A DNA stretch of 64,000 nt, from contig NZ_LXFV01000030.1 in assembly GCF_002847345.1 (NCBI RefSeq), positions 23,257-87,256 of the forward strand, given 5' to 3'. Of this stretch, positions 1 to 8,930 are shown in pieces. The notes under the pieces were generated by a model. That model made no database searches and was not told the origin of the DNA. It saw only the letters and a list, made by a program, of their open reading frames with translations. This DNA comes from Pectobacterium peruviense. GTDB lineage: Bacteria; Pseudomonadota; Gammaproteobacteria; Enterobacterales; Enterobacteriaceae. The first letter of the stretch is position 1; every line of letters begins with the position of its first letter. Both the position numbers and the translations under genes were made by a program.

Positions 1-25
1 AGGTGAAGAAACCGGCCAATCCGTC

Positions 26-31
26 TATAAT
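26..31 (+). promoter_or_regulatory. -10 element of srmB promoter
   Basis: TATAAT lies 25 bases before the srmB start codon, followed by an AGAGG ribosome binding site. The -35 element would fall at or before the window edge, so only the -10 can be judged. Confidence 0.5.
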
Positions 32-55
32 CGGCGCCCCAAATAGAGGTAGACC

Positions 56-1381
56 ATGACTGTAACCAATTTTTCCGAGCTCGATCTTGATGAAAGCCTG
101 TTAGACGCCCTGCGTGATATGGGTTATGAACGTCCGACTGCGATTCAAGCCGAGGCAATCCCTCCGGCGATGGAAGGCCGTGACGTACTGGGCTCCGCGC
201 CAACAGGAACAGGTAAAACCGCCGCCTATCTGCTGCCGGTTTTGCAGCATCTTATCGATTTCCCTCGTAAAAAATCAGGTCCACCTCGTATTCTGATCCT
301 CACGCCAACCCGTGAACTCGCTATGCAGGTTGCCGATCAGGCGCGAGCATTCGCGGCACATACGCATCTGGATATCGCCACTATCACTGGCGGCGTGGCG
401 TATATGAACCATGCAGAAGTGTTCAGTGAAAATCAGGATGTCGTCGTCGCGACGACTGGCCGTCTGATGCAATACATCAAAGAAGAAAACTTCGATTGCC
501 GCGCGGTAGAAACGCTGATTCTGGACGAAGCGGACAGAATGCTGGATATGGGCTTTGCCCAAGATATTGAACACATCGCCGGAGAAACCCGCTGGCGTAA
601 GCAAACGCTGCTGTTTTCTGCGACGCTGGAAGGGGATGCGATCAAGGATTTCGCCGAGCGTCTGCTCAACGAACCGGTTGAAATCGAGTCCGATCCATCG
701 CGTCGGGAACGTAAAAAAATTCTGCAATGGTATTACCGTGCCGACGATCTCAAACACAAAACGACCCTGCTCTGCCATCAGTTAAAACAGCCAGATGTTA
801 CGCGTTCTATCATCTTTGTACGCAAGCGTGAGCGGGTGCATGAGCTCGTATCCTGGCTGCATGAAGCGGGCATTAACTCATGCTATCTCGAAGGCGAAAT
901 GGTGCAGGCCAAGCGCAACGAGGCGATCAAACGCATGAGCGATGGTCGGGTTAACGTACTGGTGGCAACAGATATCGCAGCGCGCGGCATCGATATTGAC
1001 GATGTCAGCCACGTATTTAACTTCGACTTGCCGCGTACAGCAGATACTTACCTTCACCGTATCGGCCGCACCGGCCGTGCGGGTCGCAAAGGCTGTGCCA
1101 TCTCTTTCGTTGAAGCGCACGATCACCTGCTGCTGGGAAAAATCAGCCGCTACCTGAATGAGCCGCTAAAAGCGCGCGTCATTGAGGAACTTCGCCCAGA
1201 GACCAAAGCGCCAAGCGCCAAAACGACGGGCAAACCGTCGAAAAAAGTGCTCGCCAAGCGGAAAGAGAAAAAAGAGAAGGAAAAAGAAAAAGTTAAAGTG
1301 AAGGTTCGCGATCGCGACAGTAAAAATGTTGGTAAGCGTCGTCAACCAACAAAGAAAACTGACGAACCGTCTGCTGAATAA
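56..1381 (+). CDS. srmB: ATP-dependent DEAD-box RNA helicase SrmB
   Basis: A DEAD-box RNA helicase that in E. coli helps early assembly of the 50S ribosomal subunit. The 441-residue protein has the Q motif (GYERPTAIQ, about 23-31), Walker A (APTGTGKT, 48-55), DEAD (157-160), SAT (188-190), and TDIAARGID with HRIGRTGR in the second RecA domain. The C-terminal tail from about residue 385 is a highly charged Lys/Glu/Arg extension with KEKEKEKVKVKV-like runs, typical of the RNA-binding tails of this family. Length is close to E. coli SrmB (444). ATG follows AGAGGT. It converges with grcA over a shared hairpin. Identification is firm. Confidence 0.97.
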   Translation: MTVTNFSELDLDESLLDALRDMGYERPTAIQAEAIPPAMEGRDVLGSAPTGTGKTAAYLLPVLQHLIDFPRKKSGPPRILILTPTRELAMQVADQARAFAAHTHLDIATITGGVAYMNHAEVFSENQDVVVATTGRLMQYIKEENFDCRAVETLILDEADRMLDMGFAQDIEHIAGETRWRKQTLLFSATLEGDAIKDFAERLLNEPVEIESDPSRRERKKILQWYYRADDLKHKTTLLCHQLKQPDVTRSIIFVRKRERVHELVSWLHEAGINSCYLEGEMVQAKRNEAIKRMSDGRVNVLVATDIAARGIDIDDVSHVFNFDLPRTADTYLHRIGRTGRAGRKGCAISFVEAHDHLLLGKISRYLNEPLKARVIEELRPETKAPSAKTTGKPSKKVLAKRKEKKEKEKEKVKVKVRDRDSKNVGKRRQPTKKTDEPSAE

Positions 1382-1406
1382 AACAGTCGATGTTTTATAT
1401 AGATGT

Positions 1407-1434
1407 AAAAAAGGGAGCTTCGGCTCCCTTTCTG
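1407..1434. terminator. Bidirectional terminator between srmB and grcA
   Basis: An 8-bp stem AAGGGAGC/GCTCCCTT with a TTCG tetraloop. On the minus strand it is followed by a T run, so it is a good rho-independent terminator for grcA; on the plus strand TTTCTGTT follows, so it probably also serves srmB. Confidence 0.8.
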
Positions 1435-1453
1435 TTAAAGCTTAAGTAACAAC

Positions 1454-1837
1454 TTACAGGCTTGCGGTAAAAGTACGAGCGATAACGTCGCGCTGCTGTT
1501 CCGGCGTCAGTGAGTTGAAACGAACAGCATAGCCAGATACGCGGATGGTCAACTGAGGATAGTTTTCCGGATGCTTAACGGCATCTTCCAGCGTCTCACG
1601 GCGCAGAACGTTTACGTTCAGGTGTTGACCACCTTCCACACGCACTTCAGGTTTGATTTCCAGCGGGATTTCACGATACTCGATCTGACCCAGATCGCTC
1701 ACCGGAACGATTTGATCTTCGCTATAACCAGATTTAGCACATACGCAACGCGCCTGTGATTTTTCTTCATCCAGCAACCAGAAGGAATTGATCAGAGCGC
1801 TGTCGTTAGCCTTGGTGATTTGAATACCAGTAACCAT
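1454..1837 (-). CDS. grcA: Autonomous glycyl radical cofactor GrcA
   Basis: A 127-residue spare glycyl-radical domain that restores activity to pyruvate formate-lyase after oxygen cleaves its radical glycine. The C-terminal half carries the PFL-like region [15 protein letters not shown] and the radical-bearing RVSGYAVRF segment near the C-terminus. Length is identical to E. coli GrcA (YfiD). Synteny with srmB and ung is as in E. coli. Upstream on the minus strand are two FNR-like boxes and a TATATAA -10, indicating anaerobic induction. Confidence 0.97.
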   Translation of the reverse strand: MVTGIQITKANDSALINSFWLLDEEKSQARCVCAKSGYSEDQIVPVSDLGQIEYREIPLEIKPEVRVEGGQHLNVNVLRRETLEDAVKHPENYPQLTIRVSGYAVRFNSLTPEQQRDVIARTFTASL

Positions 1838-1975
1838 AATTGCCTCCGTAAAACGGCGTGTTATTGTCTTAGTTAAAAACCGACATCGTTAAAAACTAGC
1901 TTAGTAAAAATCGCTATAGGCAAAAAACTGCCAGATTTCATAACGATCGTATAAAACTATGTTTCTCTGCTCTCT

Positions 1976-1982
1976 TATATAC
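1976..1982 (-). promoter_or_regulatory. -10 element of the grcA promoter
   Basis: TATATAA on the minus strand. It would place transcription start near 1970, exactly 40.5 bases from the centre of the proximal FNR-like box, which is the spacing of class II FNR-activated promoters. The leader to the grcA ATG would be about 130 nt. Confidence 0.65.
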
Positions 1983-2003
1983 CAGCCTGATAACCAGATA
2001 TCT

Positions 2004-2017
2004 TTGACTTAAATCAA
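2004..2017. promoter_or_regulatory. FNR-like site, promoter-proximal
   Basis: TTGACTTAAATCAA matches the FNR consensus TTGAT-N4-ATCAA at 9 of 10 defined positions. It is centred at 2010.5, about -40.5 relative to the inferred grcA start site, so it probably activates anaerobic transcription. Confidence 0.75.
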
Positions 2018-2056
2018 TTTTAAAACCCACCAACTTAGTGGCACGCAAGCAATATA

Positions 2057-2070
2057 TTGTTTTATATCAA
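2057..2070. promoter_or_regulatory. FNR-like site, upstream
   Basis: TTGTTTTATATCAA matches the FNR consensus at 9 of 10 defined positions. Its centre is exactly 53 bp from the proximal site. In E. coli yfiD the sites are at -40.5 and -93.5, also 53 bp apart, and the upstream one limits expression. Confidence 0.7.
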
Positions 2071-2229
2071 TTTTACCAACACATCGAATTGCAAATATTT
2101 TTATAAATTTTCAATTTTTTTTCAAGAAAAGTCCCTTTCATCCCGACAATTGCGGTTACGGTTTTACCTCGGCACGATAGATCGGTAAGCTACCTACAAC
2201 ACCATTTAACCTGTAAAAAAGAGTGCATG

Positions 2230-2916
2230 ATGGCGACCTCTCTCACCTGGCATGACGTGCTGGCACAAGAAAAGCAGCAGCCTTACTTCATCAATACCCT
2301 TGAATTCATAGGGAAAGAACGGGCTGCTGGTAAGACGATTTATCCCCCGCAGAAGGATGTTTTTAACGCGTTCCGCTTTACCGAACTGCATCAGGTCAAA
2401 GTCGTCATTTTGGGGCAAGATCCTTATCACGGCCCAAATCAAGCTCACGGACTGTCATTTTCTGTACGTCCGGGCGTCCCCGCTCCGCCTTCTTTGGGTA
2501 ATATTTATAAAGAACTGGCGAACGACATCCCTGGATTTGAAATTCCACGACACGGTTTTCTGCAAAGCTGGGCGGAGCAAGGCGTTTTACTGCTAAACAC
2601 GGTATTAACAGTTGAAGCTGGGCAAGCGCACTCACATGCCAATCTGGGCTGGGAAACCTTTACTGACCGCGTCATTGCTGCATTAAATGAACAGCGGGAA
2701 GGCTTGATTTTTCTCTTGTGGGGTTCGCATGCACAGAAAAAAGGCAATATCATTGACCAACAGCGTCACCATATTCTGAAATCACCGCACCCATCCCCAC
2801 TGTCTGCACACCGTGGATTTCTGGGCTGTAAGCATTTTTCGCAAGCCAATCAGCTTCTGGAACAGCAAGGATTATCGCCAATAGATTGGACGCCAAGGCT
2901 TCCGGAAGAGGTCTAA
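2230..2916 (+). CDS. ung: Uracil-DNA glycosylase
   Basis: Removes uracil from DNA in base-excision repair. The 228-residue protein has the water-activating motif GQDPYHGP (catalytic Asp near 63), the uracil-binding segment LLLNTVLTV and the DNA-intercalating [11 protein letters not shown] loop near the C-terminus, so it is a complete family 1 UDG. There are two tandem ATGs at 2227 and 2230. The second is preferred because AAGAG lies 6 bases upstream and the E. coli protein starts at the equivalent residue (MANELTWHDV). It is divergent from grcA across about 390 bases. Confidence 0.96.
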   Translation: MATSLTWHDVLAQEKQQPYFINTLEFIGKERAAGKTIYPPQKDVFNAFRFTELHQVKVVILGQDPYHGPNQAHGLSFSVRPGVPAPPSLGNIYKELANDIPGFEIPRHGFLQSWAEQGVLLLNTVLTVEAGQAHSHANLGWETFTDRVIAALNEQREGLIFLLWGSHAQKKGNIIDQQRHHILKSPHPSPLSAHRGFLGCKHFSQANQLLEQQGLSPIDWTPRLPEEV

Positions 2917-3095
2917 GCGGTAGCGGTTTGGTTGCTTTCAAAGAATGGGAGCAGCCGACTATCCTTTACAAAGAACTGCTTATAAAAGAATCGTTAACAA
3001 GAAGCTACTTACACGTGTATTAAGCAAATGAAAAACGCTGATTGAATACGGATAAATCGAGAAAAAAGAGATAAATAGGAAGTAACGCGATGATT

Positions 3096-3171
<76 letters not shown>

Positions 3172-3218
3172 ACAACGAGTGGAATGTTCGTGATAACTAA
3201 CCAAACAGAGGGAGTGTT

Positions 3219-3294
<76 letters not shown>

Positions 3295-3342
3295 GTATCT
3301 TACAGCATTACCGTAAAGGCAAGTACTGTGCGAACGCGTCGC

Positions 3343-3371
3343 ATAATATGAAACCCAATTAGCAGTGTCAA
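3343..3371 (-). promoter_or_regulatory. Sigma-70 promoter of the tRNA-Ala pair
   Basis: On the minus strand, TTGACA (3371-3366) and TATTAT (3348-3343) are separated by 17 bp, and a GC-rich discriminator (GCGACGCG) follows. This is typical of stable-RNA promoters under stringent control. Transcription would start near 3336. Confidence 0.75.
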
Positions 3372-3544
3372 CGGCTAAATCCGGTTATCCGATCAACCGC
3401 TGAAAAAGACGCCAAAGGTAAGAAAAAACAGGCGGCAATTTCAGTGTCATCTCATCATAAACACAATAAAAAGCTGCCAACGATAACGCGATTTATTATC
3501 ATCGTTCTACGTTACGCTTTTGTCTTCTATTAAGCACCCAGCAC

Positions 3545-4429
3545 ATGCGCTATTTTCCTATGATTGTATTTTCTCTGATGATATCTACATCTTGCATGCT
3601 GCCCGTTCGGGCTGAGCCAACCATTCCTCATATTACCGAACAAGCAAAAGCTCAATTTGAGATCAGGCACGTTGAGATGCAAAGCGGTGCACAACATTCC
3701 TATCGGCTTTTCATCGCGCTTCCCCGCCAACCCGCACCAGAAGGCGGCTATCCGGTGCTGTACATGCTGGATGGCAATGCTCAGTTTCCTGTAGCCATAA
3801 ACAGCTACAACGCGAAGAATGGCGCAGCACCGCTGATTGTCGCTATCGGTTATCCGATCGATAAGCCTTACGATGTTCCCGCCAGAACGCGAGACTACAC
3901 GCCACCAACCACACTCACCGATCCAGATTTTGCCACAGGCGGTGAAGCCGAGGCGTTTTATCAGTTCCTGCAATCCACCGTAAAACCCTGGGTTGAAAAA
4001 AATTATGCCGTTAATAAACAAAAACAAACACTTGCTGGACACTCTTTCGGTGGTCTGTTTACGCTCTATACGCTTTTTAACCACACCGAATCTTTCCAGC
4101 GCTATGTTGCTGCAAGTCCGTCTATTTGGTGGGGCAATGGCGTTGTGGTTCCAACAAGAACGCCGCTGCTTGCTACACCGCCGCTGTCAATTACCGTCAC
4201 AGCAGGGGCAAATGAAGATGAACCTGTCAAAACGCGGGCGGGTCAACCCGTTGATGAAAAACGGACAGAACGGCTCAGCCAGAGAAAAATGGTTGAAAGA
4301 GCAAAAACGCTGGCCACACAGCTCAATGAGCAAGGTACAAAAGCCGACTTTATTCTTTTCCCTGGAAAGGGACATGGTGACGTGATTCCCGATGCTATTG
4401 GTAAAGCGGTCGCTATAGCCGGTCAATAA
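3545..4429 (+). CDS. Exported alpha/beta-hydrolase, IroE-like esterase family
   Basis: A 294-residue predicted periplasmic serine esterase. Residues 1-23 form a signal peptide ending VRA, with cleavage before EP. The nucleophile elbow is GHSFGG, the probable catalytic His is in GKGHGD near the C-terminus, and an acidic residue lies in ANEDEP. The family (COG2819) includes IroE, which hydrolyses cyclic enterobactin-type siderophores, and other acyl or lactone esterases. The substrate here is unknown and no siderophore genes are adjacent. It is inserted between the alaXW tRNAs and gltX, a place with no such gene in E. coli. The ribosome binding site before ATG is weak, so the start is uncertain. 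Confidence 0.8.
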   Translation: MRYFPMIVFSLMISTSCMLPVRAEPTIPHITEQAKAQFEIRHVEMQSGAQHSYRLFIALPRQPAPEGGYPVLYMLDGNAQFPVAINSYNAKNGAAPLIVAIGYPIDKPYDVPARTRDYTPPTTLTDPDFATGGEAEAFYQFLQSTVKPWVEKNYAVNKQKQTLAGHSFGGLFTLYTLFNHTESFQRYVAASPSIWWGNGVVVPTRTPLLATPPLSITVTAGANEDEPVKTRAGQPVDEKRTERLSQRKMVERAKTLATQLNEQGTKADFILFPGKGHGDVIPDAIGKAVAIAGQ

Positions 4430-4450
4430 CCCTCATACCCTATAATAAAA

Positions 4451-4478
4451 AACCCCGGCATTTTGGCCGGGGTTCGTT
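4451..4478. terminator. Bidirectional terminator, esterase / gltX
   Basis: A 9-bp stem AACCCCGGC/GCCGGGGTT with a 6-base loop. It is flanked by an A run on the left and CGTTTT on the right, so it can stop both converging genes. Confidence 0.85.
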
Positions 4479-4502
4479 TTGTATACATTCACATGATAGT
4501 GA

Positions 4503-5918
4503 TTACTGCTGGGTTTCACGCTCGGCAATGAACGCCAACGCTTTATCAATACGCGCCAGCGAACGCTGTTGACCAACCGCGTGCACGGTAACATCAACAC
4601 CCGGAGACTGACCTGCGCCTGTTACCGAAACGCGCAACGGCATACCGACTTTACCCATGCCCTGACCCAACTCGTCCGCCGTCCCCTGAATGGCGTGGTG
4701 GATGTTCTCTGCCGTCCAGCTAGTAATCGCTGCCAGTTTTTCACGTACCAGCTCAAGCGGCTGACGCGCAACCGGACGCAGATGTTTCTTCGCGGCATCG
4801 GCATCAAACTCAGCAAAATCTTCATAGAAATAACGGCAAGAGTCCGCGATTTCTTTCAACGTCTTACAACGTTCACCCAACAAGCCGACCAGTTCGCTCA
4901 ACTGCGGGCCGGTGCGAGTATCAATTCCAGCTTGCTCAATATGCCATGACAAATGCGTCGCAACGTATTCAGCAGGCAGATGGTTAATATAGTGATGGTT
5001 CAGCCACTGCAGCTTCTCTGTATTAAAGGCGCTCGCCGATTTGTTGACGGCATCCAATGAGAACAGAGACTTCATCTCATCAATAGAGAAGATTTCCTGA
5101 TCGCCTGATGACCAACCTAAACGCACCAGATAGTTCAGCAGTGCTTCTGGCAGATAGCCATCATCGCGGTATTGCATCACACCGACAGCGCCGTGACGTT
5201 TGGATAATTTCTTACCATCGTCACCCAGAATCATCGACACGTGCGCATACTCAGGTACTGGTGCGCCCAGCGCTTTCAGGATGTTGATCTGACGCGGCGT
5301 GTTGTTGATATGGTCTTCACCACGAATAACGTGCGTAATTTCCATATCCCAGTCATCGATAACGACACAGAAGTTGTAGGTCGGTGAACCGTCAGTTCGG
5401 CGGATAATCAGATCGTCGAGTTCCTGATTGCTGAATTCGATCGGCCCACGAATGCGGTCATTAAAGATGACTGAGCCTTCTTGTGGGTTAAGGAAACGGA
5501 CAACGTGCGGTTCATTATCAGCATGATGCGCGTGAGAACCACGGCAGCAGCCGTCATAACGTGGCTTATCACCATTTTCCATCTGCTGCTCACGCAGCGC
5601 TTCCAGACGCTCTTTCGAACAGTAGCATTTATATGCCGTACCGTTTTCCAGCATCTGGTCAATAACGGCGTTGTAACGGTCAAAACGTTTAGTCTGGTAG
5701 TACGGGCCTTCATCCCAGTTCAGGCTCAGCCAGTTCATACCATCCATAATGGCATCAATCGCGTCCTGAGTTGAACGCTCCAGATCGGTATCTTCAATAC
5801 GCAGCACAAACTCGCCGTCCTGATGACGGGCAAACAGCCAAGAGTACAGTGCGGTACGAGCGCCGCCAACGTGAAGATAGCCAGTAGGGCTAGGGGCGAA
5901 ACGGGTTTTGATTTTCAT
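4503..5918 (-). CDS. gltX: Glutamyl-tRNA synthetase
   Basis: Class I aminoacyl-tRNA synthetase charging tRNA-Glu. The 471-residue protein matches E. coli GltX in length. The HIGH region is [11 protein letters not shown] near the N-terminus and the KMSKS motif is KKLSKRHG around 237-243. A Zn-binding insert (CYCSKE ... GCCRGSH, about 98-127) is present as in the enterobacterial enzyme. It lies between the tRNA-Ala pair and the tRNA-Val/Lys cluster exactly as in E. coli. Confidence 0.98.
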   Translation of the reverse strand: MKIKTRFAPSPTGYLHVGGARTALYSWLFARHQDGEFVLRIEDTDLERSTQDAIDAIMDGMNWLSLNWDEGPYYQTKRFDRYNAVIDQMLENGTAYKCYCSKERLEALREQQMENGDKPRYDGCCRGSHAHHADNEPHVVRFLNPQEGSVIFNDRIRGPIEFSNQELDDLIIRRTDGSPTYNFCVVIDDWDMEITHVIRGEDHINNTPRQINILKALGAPVPEYAHVSMILGDDGKKLSKRHGAVGVMQYRDDGYLPEALLNYLVRLGWSSGDQEIFSIDEMKSLFSLDAVNKSASAFNTEKLQWLNHHYINHLPAEYVATHLSWHIEQAGIDTRTGPQLSELVGLLGERCKTLKEIADSCRYFYEDFAEFDADAAKKHLRPVARQPLELVREKLAAITSWTAENIHHAIQGTADELGQGMGKVGMPLRVSVTGAGQSPGVDVTVHAVGQQRSLARIDKALAFIAERETQQ

Positions 5919-6164
5919 TTGGGATTACAGCCTTATTACGCAACGGCTGTCGGCATAGACCGACATAAGCTCAGAGAACAAAAGTGGGCAACATTCTATC
6001 ACTCTGCTTCGATTCCTCAACGCCGTAACATGCCGCACGCGCTTTTATTGTGGTTGAAGGAGCAAGATAGCTGACTGAATTGCACAAGGATACGGCGCTA
6101 ACGGCGATAAATACGACGCCTTGCCTAATTTTGCAACGAACAATCATTTTAGTTTTAAAAAGCG

Positions 6165-6192
6165 TTGACTCATATTCAAGGATCCCTATAAT
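6165..6192 (+). promoter_or_regulatory. Sigma-70 promoter of the tRNA-Val/tRNA-Lys operon
   Basis: TTGACT (6165-6170) and a perfect TATAAT (6187-6192) with a 16-bp spacer, then a GCGACTCC discriminator. Transcription would start near 6199, about 11 nt before the first tRNA. The rest of 5919-6209 is the divergent upstream region of gltX. Confidence 0.8.
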
Positions 6193-6209
6193 GCGACTCC
6201 ACACAGCGG

Positions 6210-6285
6210 GGGTGATTAGCTCAGCTGGGAGAGCACCTCCCTTACAAGGAGGGGGTCGGCGGTTCGATCCCGTCATCACCCACCA
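6210..6285 (+). tRNA. valU: tRNA-Val (anticodon TAC)
   Basis: 76 nt, begins GGGTGATTAGCTCAGC and ends with encoded CCA. The anticodon TAC is in the loop CTTACAA between complementary CCTCC and GGAGG arms. First of three identical copies, corresponding to E. coli valU-valX-valY. Confidence 0.97.
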
Positions 6286-6342
6286 CTCTTTACTGATTTA
6301 AGTAAGAGTTTCTCGCTGTGTAGAGTAAGAAGATTTGAGATT

Positions 6343-6418
6343 GGGTGATTAGCTCAGCTGGGAGAGCACCTCCCTTACAAGGAGGGGGTCGGCGGTTCGA
6401 TCCCGTCATCACCCACCA
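6343..6418 (+). tRNA. valX: tRNA-Val (anticodon TAC)
   Basis: Second identical tRNA-Val copy, 76 nt with encoded CCA, 57 nt after the first. The spacers between copies differ in sequence, so only the tRNAs are conserved. Confidence 0.97.
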
Positions 6419-6484
6419 ATCTCTACCAGCTGGTCTTCTTATTAGAAGTTGAAGTAAGTATAGAAGTAAACGTAGTACAGAAGT

Positions 6485-6560
6485 GGGTGATTAGCTCAGC
6501 TGGGAGAGCACCTCCCTTACAAGGAGGGGGTCGGCGGTTCGATCCCGTCATCACCCACCA
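6485..6560 (+). tRNA. valY: tRNA-Val (anticodon TAC)
   Basis: Third identical tRNA-Val copy, 76 nt with encoded CCA, 66 nt after the second and only 7 nt before tRNA-Lys, so all four are processed from one transcript. Confidence 0.97.
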
Positions 6561-6567
6561 CTTCTGC

Positions 6568-6643
6568 GGGTCGTTAGCTCAGTCGGTAGAGCAGTTGACT
6601 TTTAATCAATTGGTCGCAGGTTCGAATCCTGCACGACCCACCA
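6568..6643 (+). tRNA. lysV: tRNA-Lys (anticodon TTT)
   Basis: 76 nt, starts GGGTCGTTAGCTCAGTCGG, anticodon TTT in the loop CTTTTAA, encoded CCA. Last gene of the val-val-val-lys operon, followed directly by a rho-independent terminator. Confidence 0.97.
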
Positions 6644-6647
6644 ATGT

Positions 6648-6674
6648 AAAAAGGCGCCCTAAAGGCGCCTTTTT
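6648..6674. terminator. Terminator of the tRNA-Val/Lys operon
   Basis: An 11-bp perfect stem AAAAAGGCGCC/GGCGCCTTTTT with a CTAAA loop. It ends one base before the SDR stop codon, so it also serves the converging SDR gene. Confidence 0.9.
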
Positions 6675-6675
6675 G

Positions 6676-7500
6676 CTATCTGTCATTTACTACGTCGAGC
6701 TGAAGATTTTTTCGGATACCAGAATCCAACATACTCGGCGCAAATCGACGCAATAACGTCAGACGAGCCGCCGCCGTACCAGCCGTGTAGCGAATTTTCG
6801 GGTGTTTCGCTTGGGCCGCTTTCAGCACAACCTTGGCTACGACAATTGGGTCATCCGCATTTTCCATCGCCTGCTTCAACACTTTGTCTAATTCGCGCCG
6901 TACAAACGCATATTCATCCAGCATTGCATCCGGCTGCACATTGTTCGCTTCAAACTGCGTCTTCGTATATGCAGGTTCAACAACAGAAATCCGGATACCA
7001 CGAGTGCGTAACTCATGATCCAGTGATTCTGAATAGCCTTCTACTGCATGCTTGCTGGCGACATAAAGTGCCGTGTAAGGCATCGGCACAACGCCCAGAA
7101 TAGAACCGATATTGATGATACGACCAGCCCTCTGCTGACGCATGTGAGGCACGACAGCCTGAATCATCCGAACAACTCCCCAAAAATTGGTGTCAAAGAT
7201 TGCCTGAGCCTGTTCAAGCGAGCTTTCTTCCGCACCTGCTGGGCTCAGCCCAAAGCCCGCGTTGTTCACCAACAGATCGATGCGCCCTTCCCGCCTGATT
7301 AGTTCACTCACCGCCTCTTTAACTGACTTATCGCTAGTCACATCCAACGGCAGCATTTCAAACCGCTGATTCCCTAACGATGCACCTCGCCTGCTGGTTC
7401 CGTATACGGTATAGCCCGCTAATGCCAGTTGCTCCGCGACAGCTTCCCCAATCCCCGATGAAGCGCCAGTAACCAGCGCAACAACTTTATCTAACGCCAT
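6676..7500 (-). CDS. Short-chain dehydrogenase/reductase (SDR)
   Basis: A 274-residue classical SDR. Cofactor motif TGASSGIG (11-18), NNAG (79-82), and the catalytic Ser133, Tyr146 and Lys150 (YVASK) are all present, so it should be an active NAD(P)-dependent oxidoreductase. The substrate cannot be read from the sequence. An AAGGGG ribosome binding site precedes the ATG. Upstream (7534-7556) is a 23-bp element nearly identical to one in front of the aldo/keto reductase at 8931, suggesting joint control by the TetR regulator at 10065. Confidence 0.85.
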   Translation of the reverse strand: MALDKVVALVTGASSGIGEAVAEQLALAGYTVYGTSRRGASLGNQRFEMLPLDVTSDKSVKEAVSELIRREGRIDLLVNNAGFGLSPAGAEESSLEQAQAIFDTNFWGVVRMIQAVVPHMRQQRAGRIINIGSILGVVPMPYTALYVASKHAVEGYSESLDHELRTRGIRISVVEPAYTKTQFEANNVQPDAMLDEYAFVRRELDKVLKQAMENADDPIVVAKVVLKAAQAKHPKIRYTAGTAAARLTLLRRFAPSMLDSGIRKNLQLDVVNDR

Positions 7501-7533
7501 AAAAAGCCCCTTATCTGTTAAACCTCAACAATT

Positions 7534-7556
7534 AAATGATGATTGACATATATAAT
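7534..7556. promoter_or_regulatory. Putative TetR-family operator in front of the SDR
   Basis: The core ATGATG-NN-TGACATATATAAT matches 8872-8894 at 20 of 23 positions. It lies 34 bp from the SDR start codon. No experimental operator is known to me; assignment to the nearby TetR gene is inference. Confidence 0.5.
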
Positions 7557-7648
7557 GAGAAAATAAAGCCGACATGGAACCATCCGATATCGGCAGAAAA
7601 ATAGATTGTCAGGCTGCCACAGTCTTAATTCACCATGGCACCTAAACG

Positions 7649-8743
7649 TCATGCCAGTACGGCTAAATCCGCTGCATCAAAACCGCGTAATTTATCAGTC
7701 TGTCCAGAACGCACTTTTTGCACCCATTGCGCATCAGAGATGCAGTACCCGGCCGACCGCGATCAAATCAAACTCTTCCCGCTCCATTCGTGCATACAGA
7801 TTGTCCAGCGCCGCCGTACCAGAACCTTCACCACCAAACGCAGCAAAGAAATCTGAGCTTAACCCTACCGAGCCAACGCTGATTGTCGCCGCGCCTGTCA
7901 ACTTCTTCGCCCAACCGGCGAAGTTCAGCCCTTCAGCCCCGTCAATCTCAGGGAACTCCGGCTCCCAAAAACGACGCTGAGAGCAGTGGAGAACATCCAC
8001 ACCCGCCTCAACCAGCGGTGCCAGCCAGTCCGTCATCTCTTGTGGTGAGGTGGCAAGCCGTGCGCTGTAATCCTGCTGCTTCCACTGACTCACGCGTAAG
8101 ATCAGCGGGAAATCCTCACCAACAGCGGCGCGGACCGCACGGATAATCTCTGCAGCAAAGTGGGAACGCTCACGGATCGTGGCTCCACCGAAGATATCTG
8201 TACGCTTATTCGTACCCGGCCAGAAGAATTGATCGATCAGGTAGCCATGTGCACCATGCAGCTCCAGCGTGTCAAACCCCAGACGTTTGGCATCGGCTGC
8301 CGCACGGGCGAAAGCCGCCACGGTATCGGCGATATCTTCTTCTGTCATCACCACACCACGAGGCTCACCCGGACCAACCAGCCCAGAAGGGCTCTCAACA
8401 GGGGCATCAAGTTCCCAGCCGCGACCGTGCGTTGATCCCGTGTGCCAAATTTGTGGGCCGATACGCCCCCCTGCAGCATGAACCGCTTTAGCCACCGTAT
8501 CCCAGCCCGCCAGCGCCGCTTCACCATGGAAAAATGGAATCCCTGGCATGTTACGCGAAGCAGGGCGATCGACAACGGTTCCCTCCGTTAGAATCAGTCC
8601 TACGCCCCCCTCAGCGCGGCGTCGGTAATATTCCGCATTCGCCCCTCTTCCGCCATACTCCGCGTCATGGGTGCCATAACGATGCGATTGGGAAGGGTTA
8701 ACCCTTTCACCGTGAAGGGACTAAACAGAATATCGTCAGACAT
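7649..8743 (-). pseudogene. Old Yellow Enzyme-type NADH:flavin oxidoreductase, two frameshifts
   Basis: In frame pieces this is an OYE-family FMN oxidoreductase of about 364 residues. It starts at ATG 8743 (AGGAAATATCC upstream) with SDDILFSPF and NRIVMAPMTRSMAEEG. The frame then breaks at a C4 run (8642-8645; G4 on the coding strand) where one base appears lost, giving a stop at 8600-8602. AEYYRRRAEGGVGLI resumes in the next frame. The barrel continues intact (HTGSTHGRGW, ELHGAHGYLIDQFF) until about 7736-7745, where one extra base causes a stop. SDAQWVQKVRSGQTD then follows to a natural stop at 7649. Total length is still a multiple of three. It is either a real pseudogene or carries two sequencing errors. 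It is divergent from the aldo/keto reductase. Confidence 0.85.
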
Positions 8744-8871
8744 GGATATTTCCTTTTAAGGTTTAACGCCATAGCGGCGTTGAACATTGATTAAAAACGC
8801 AATTCATGCAGTTAAGCAACCTCTGTTAGCATCGCCTCTCGTAAAGATAATGCCACCCTGCTTGCACTTAT

Positions 8872-8902
8872 AGATGATGCATGACATATATAATAAATGT
8901 CA
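8872..8902. promoter_or_regulatory. Putative TetR-family operator before the aldo/keto reductase
   Basis: Contains the 23-bp element shared with 7534-7556, then an ATGTCA that makes a dyad TGACAT-N9-ATGTCA (8882-8902). It sits in the divergent gap between the OYE pseudogene and the reductase and includes a TATAAT (8889-8894), so a bound repressor would occlude the promoter. Confidence 0.5.
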
Positions 8903-8930
8903 ATCAACATTTAAATGTAAGGTGAACAGT

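Noticed and set aside
6210..6560. Three identical 76-bp direct repeats as a possible CRISPR array
   Set aside because: The repeats are tRNA-Val genes with encoded CCA; spacers are of uneven length and no cas genes exist.
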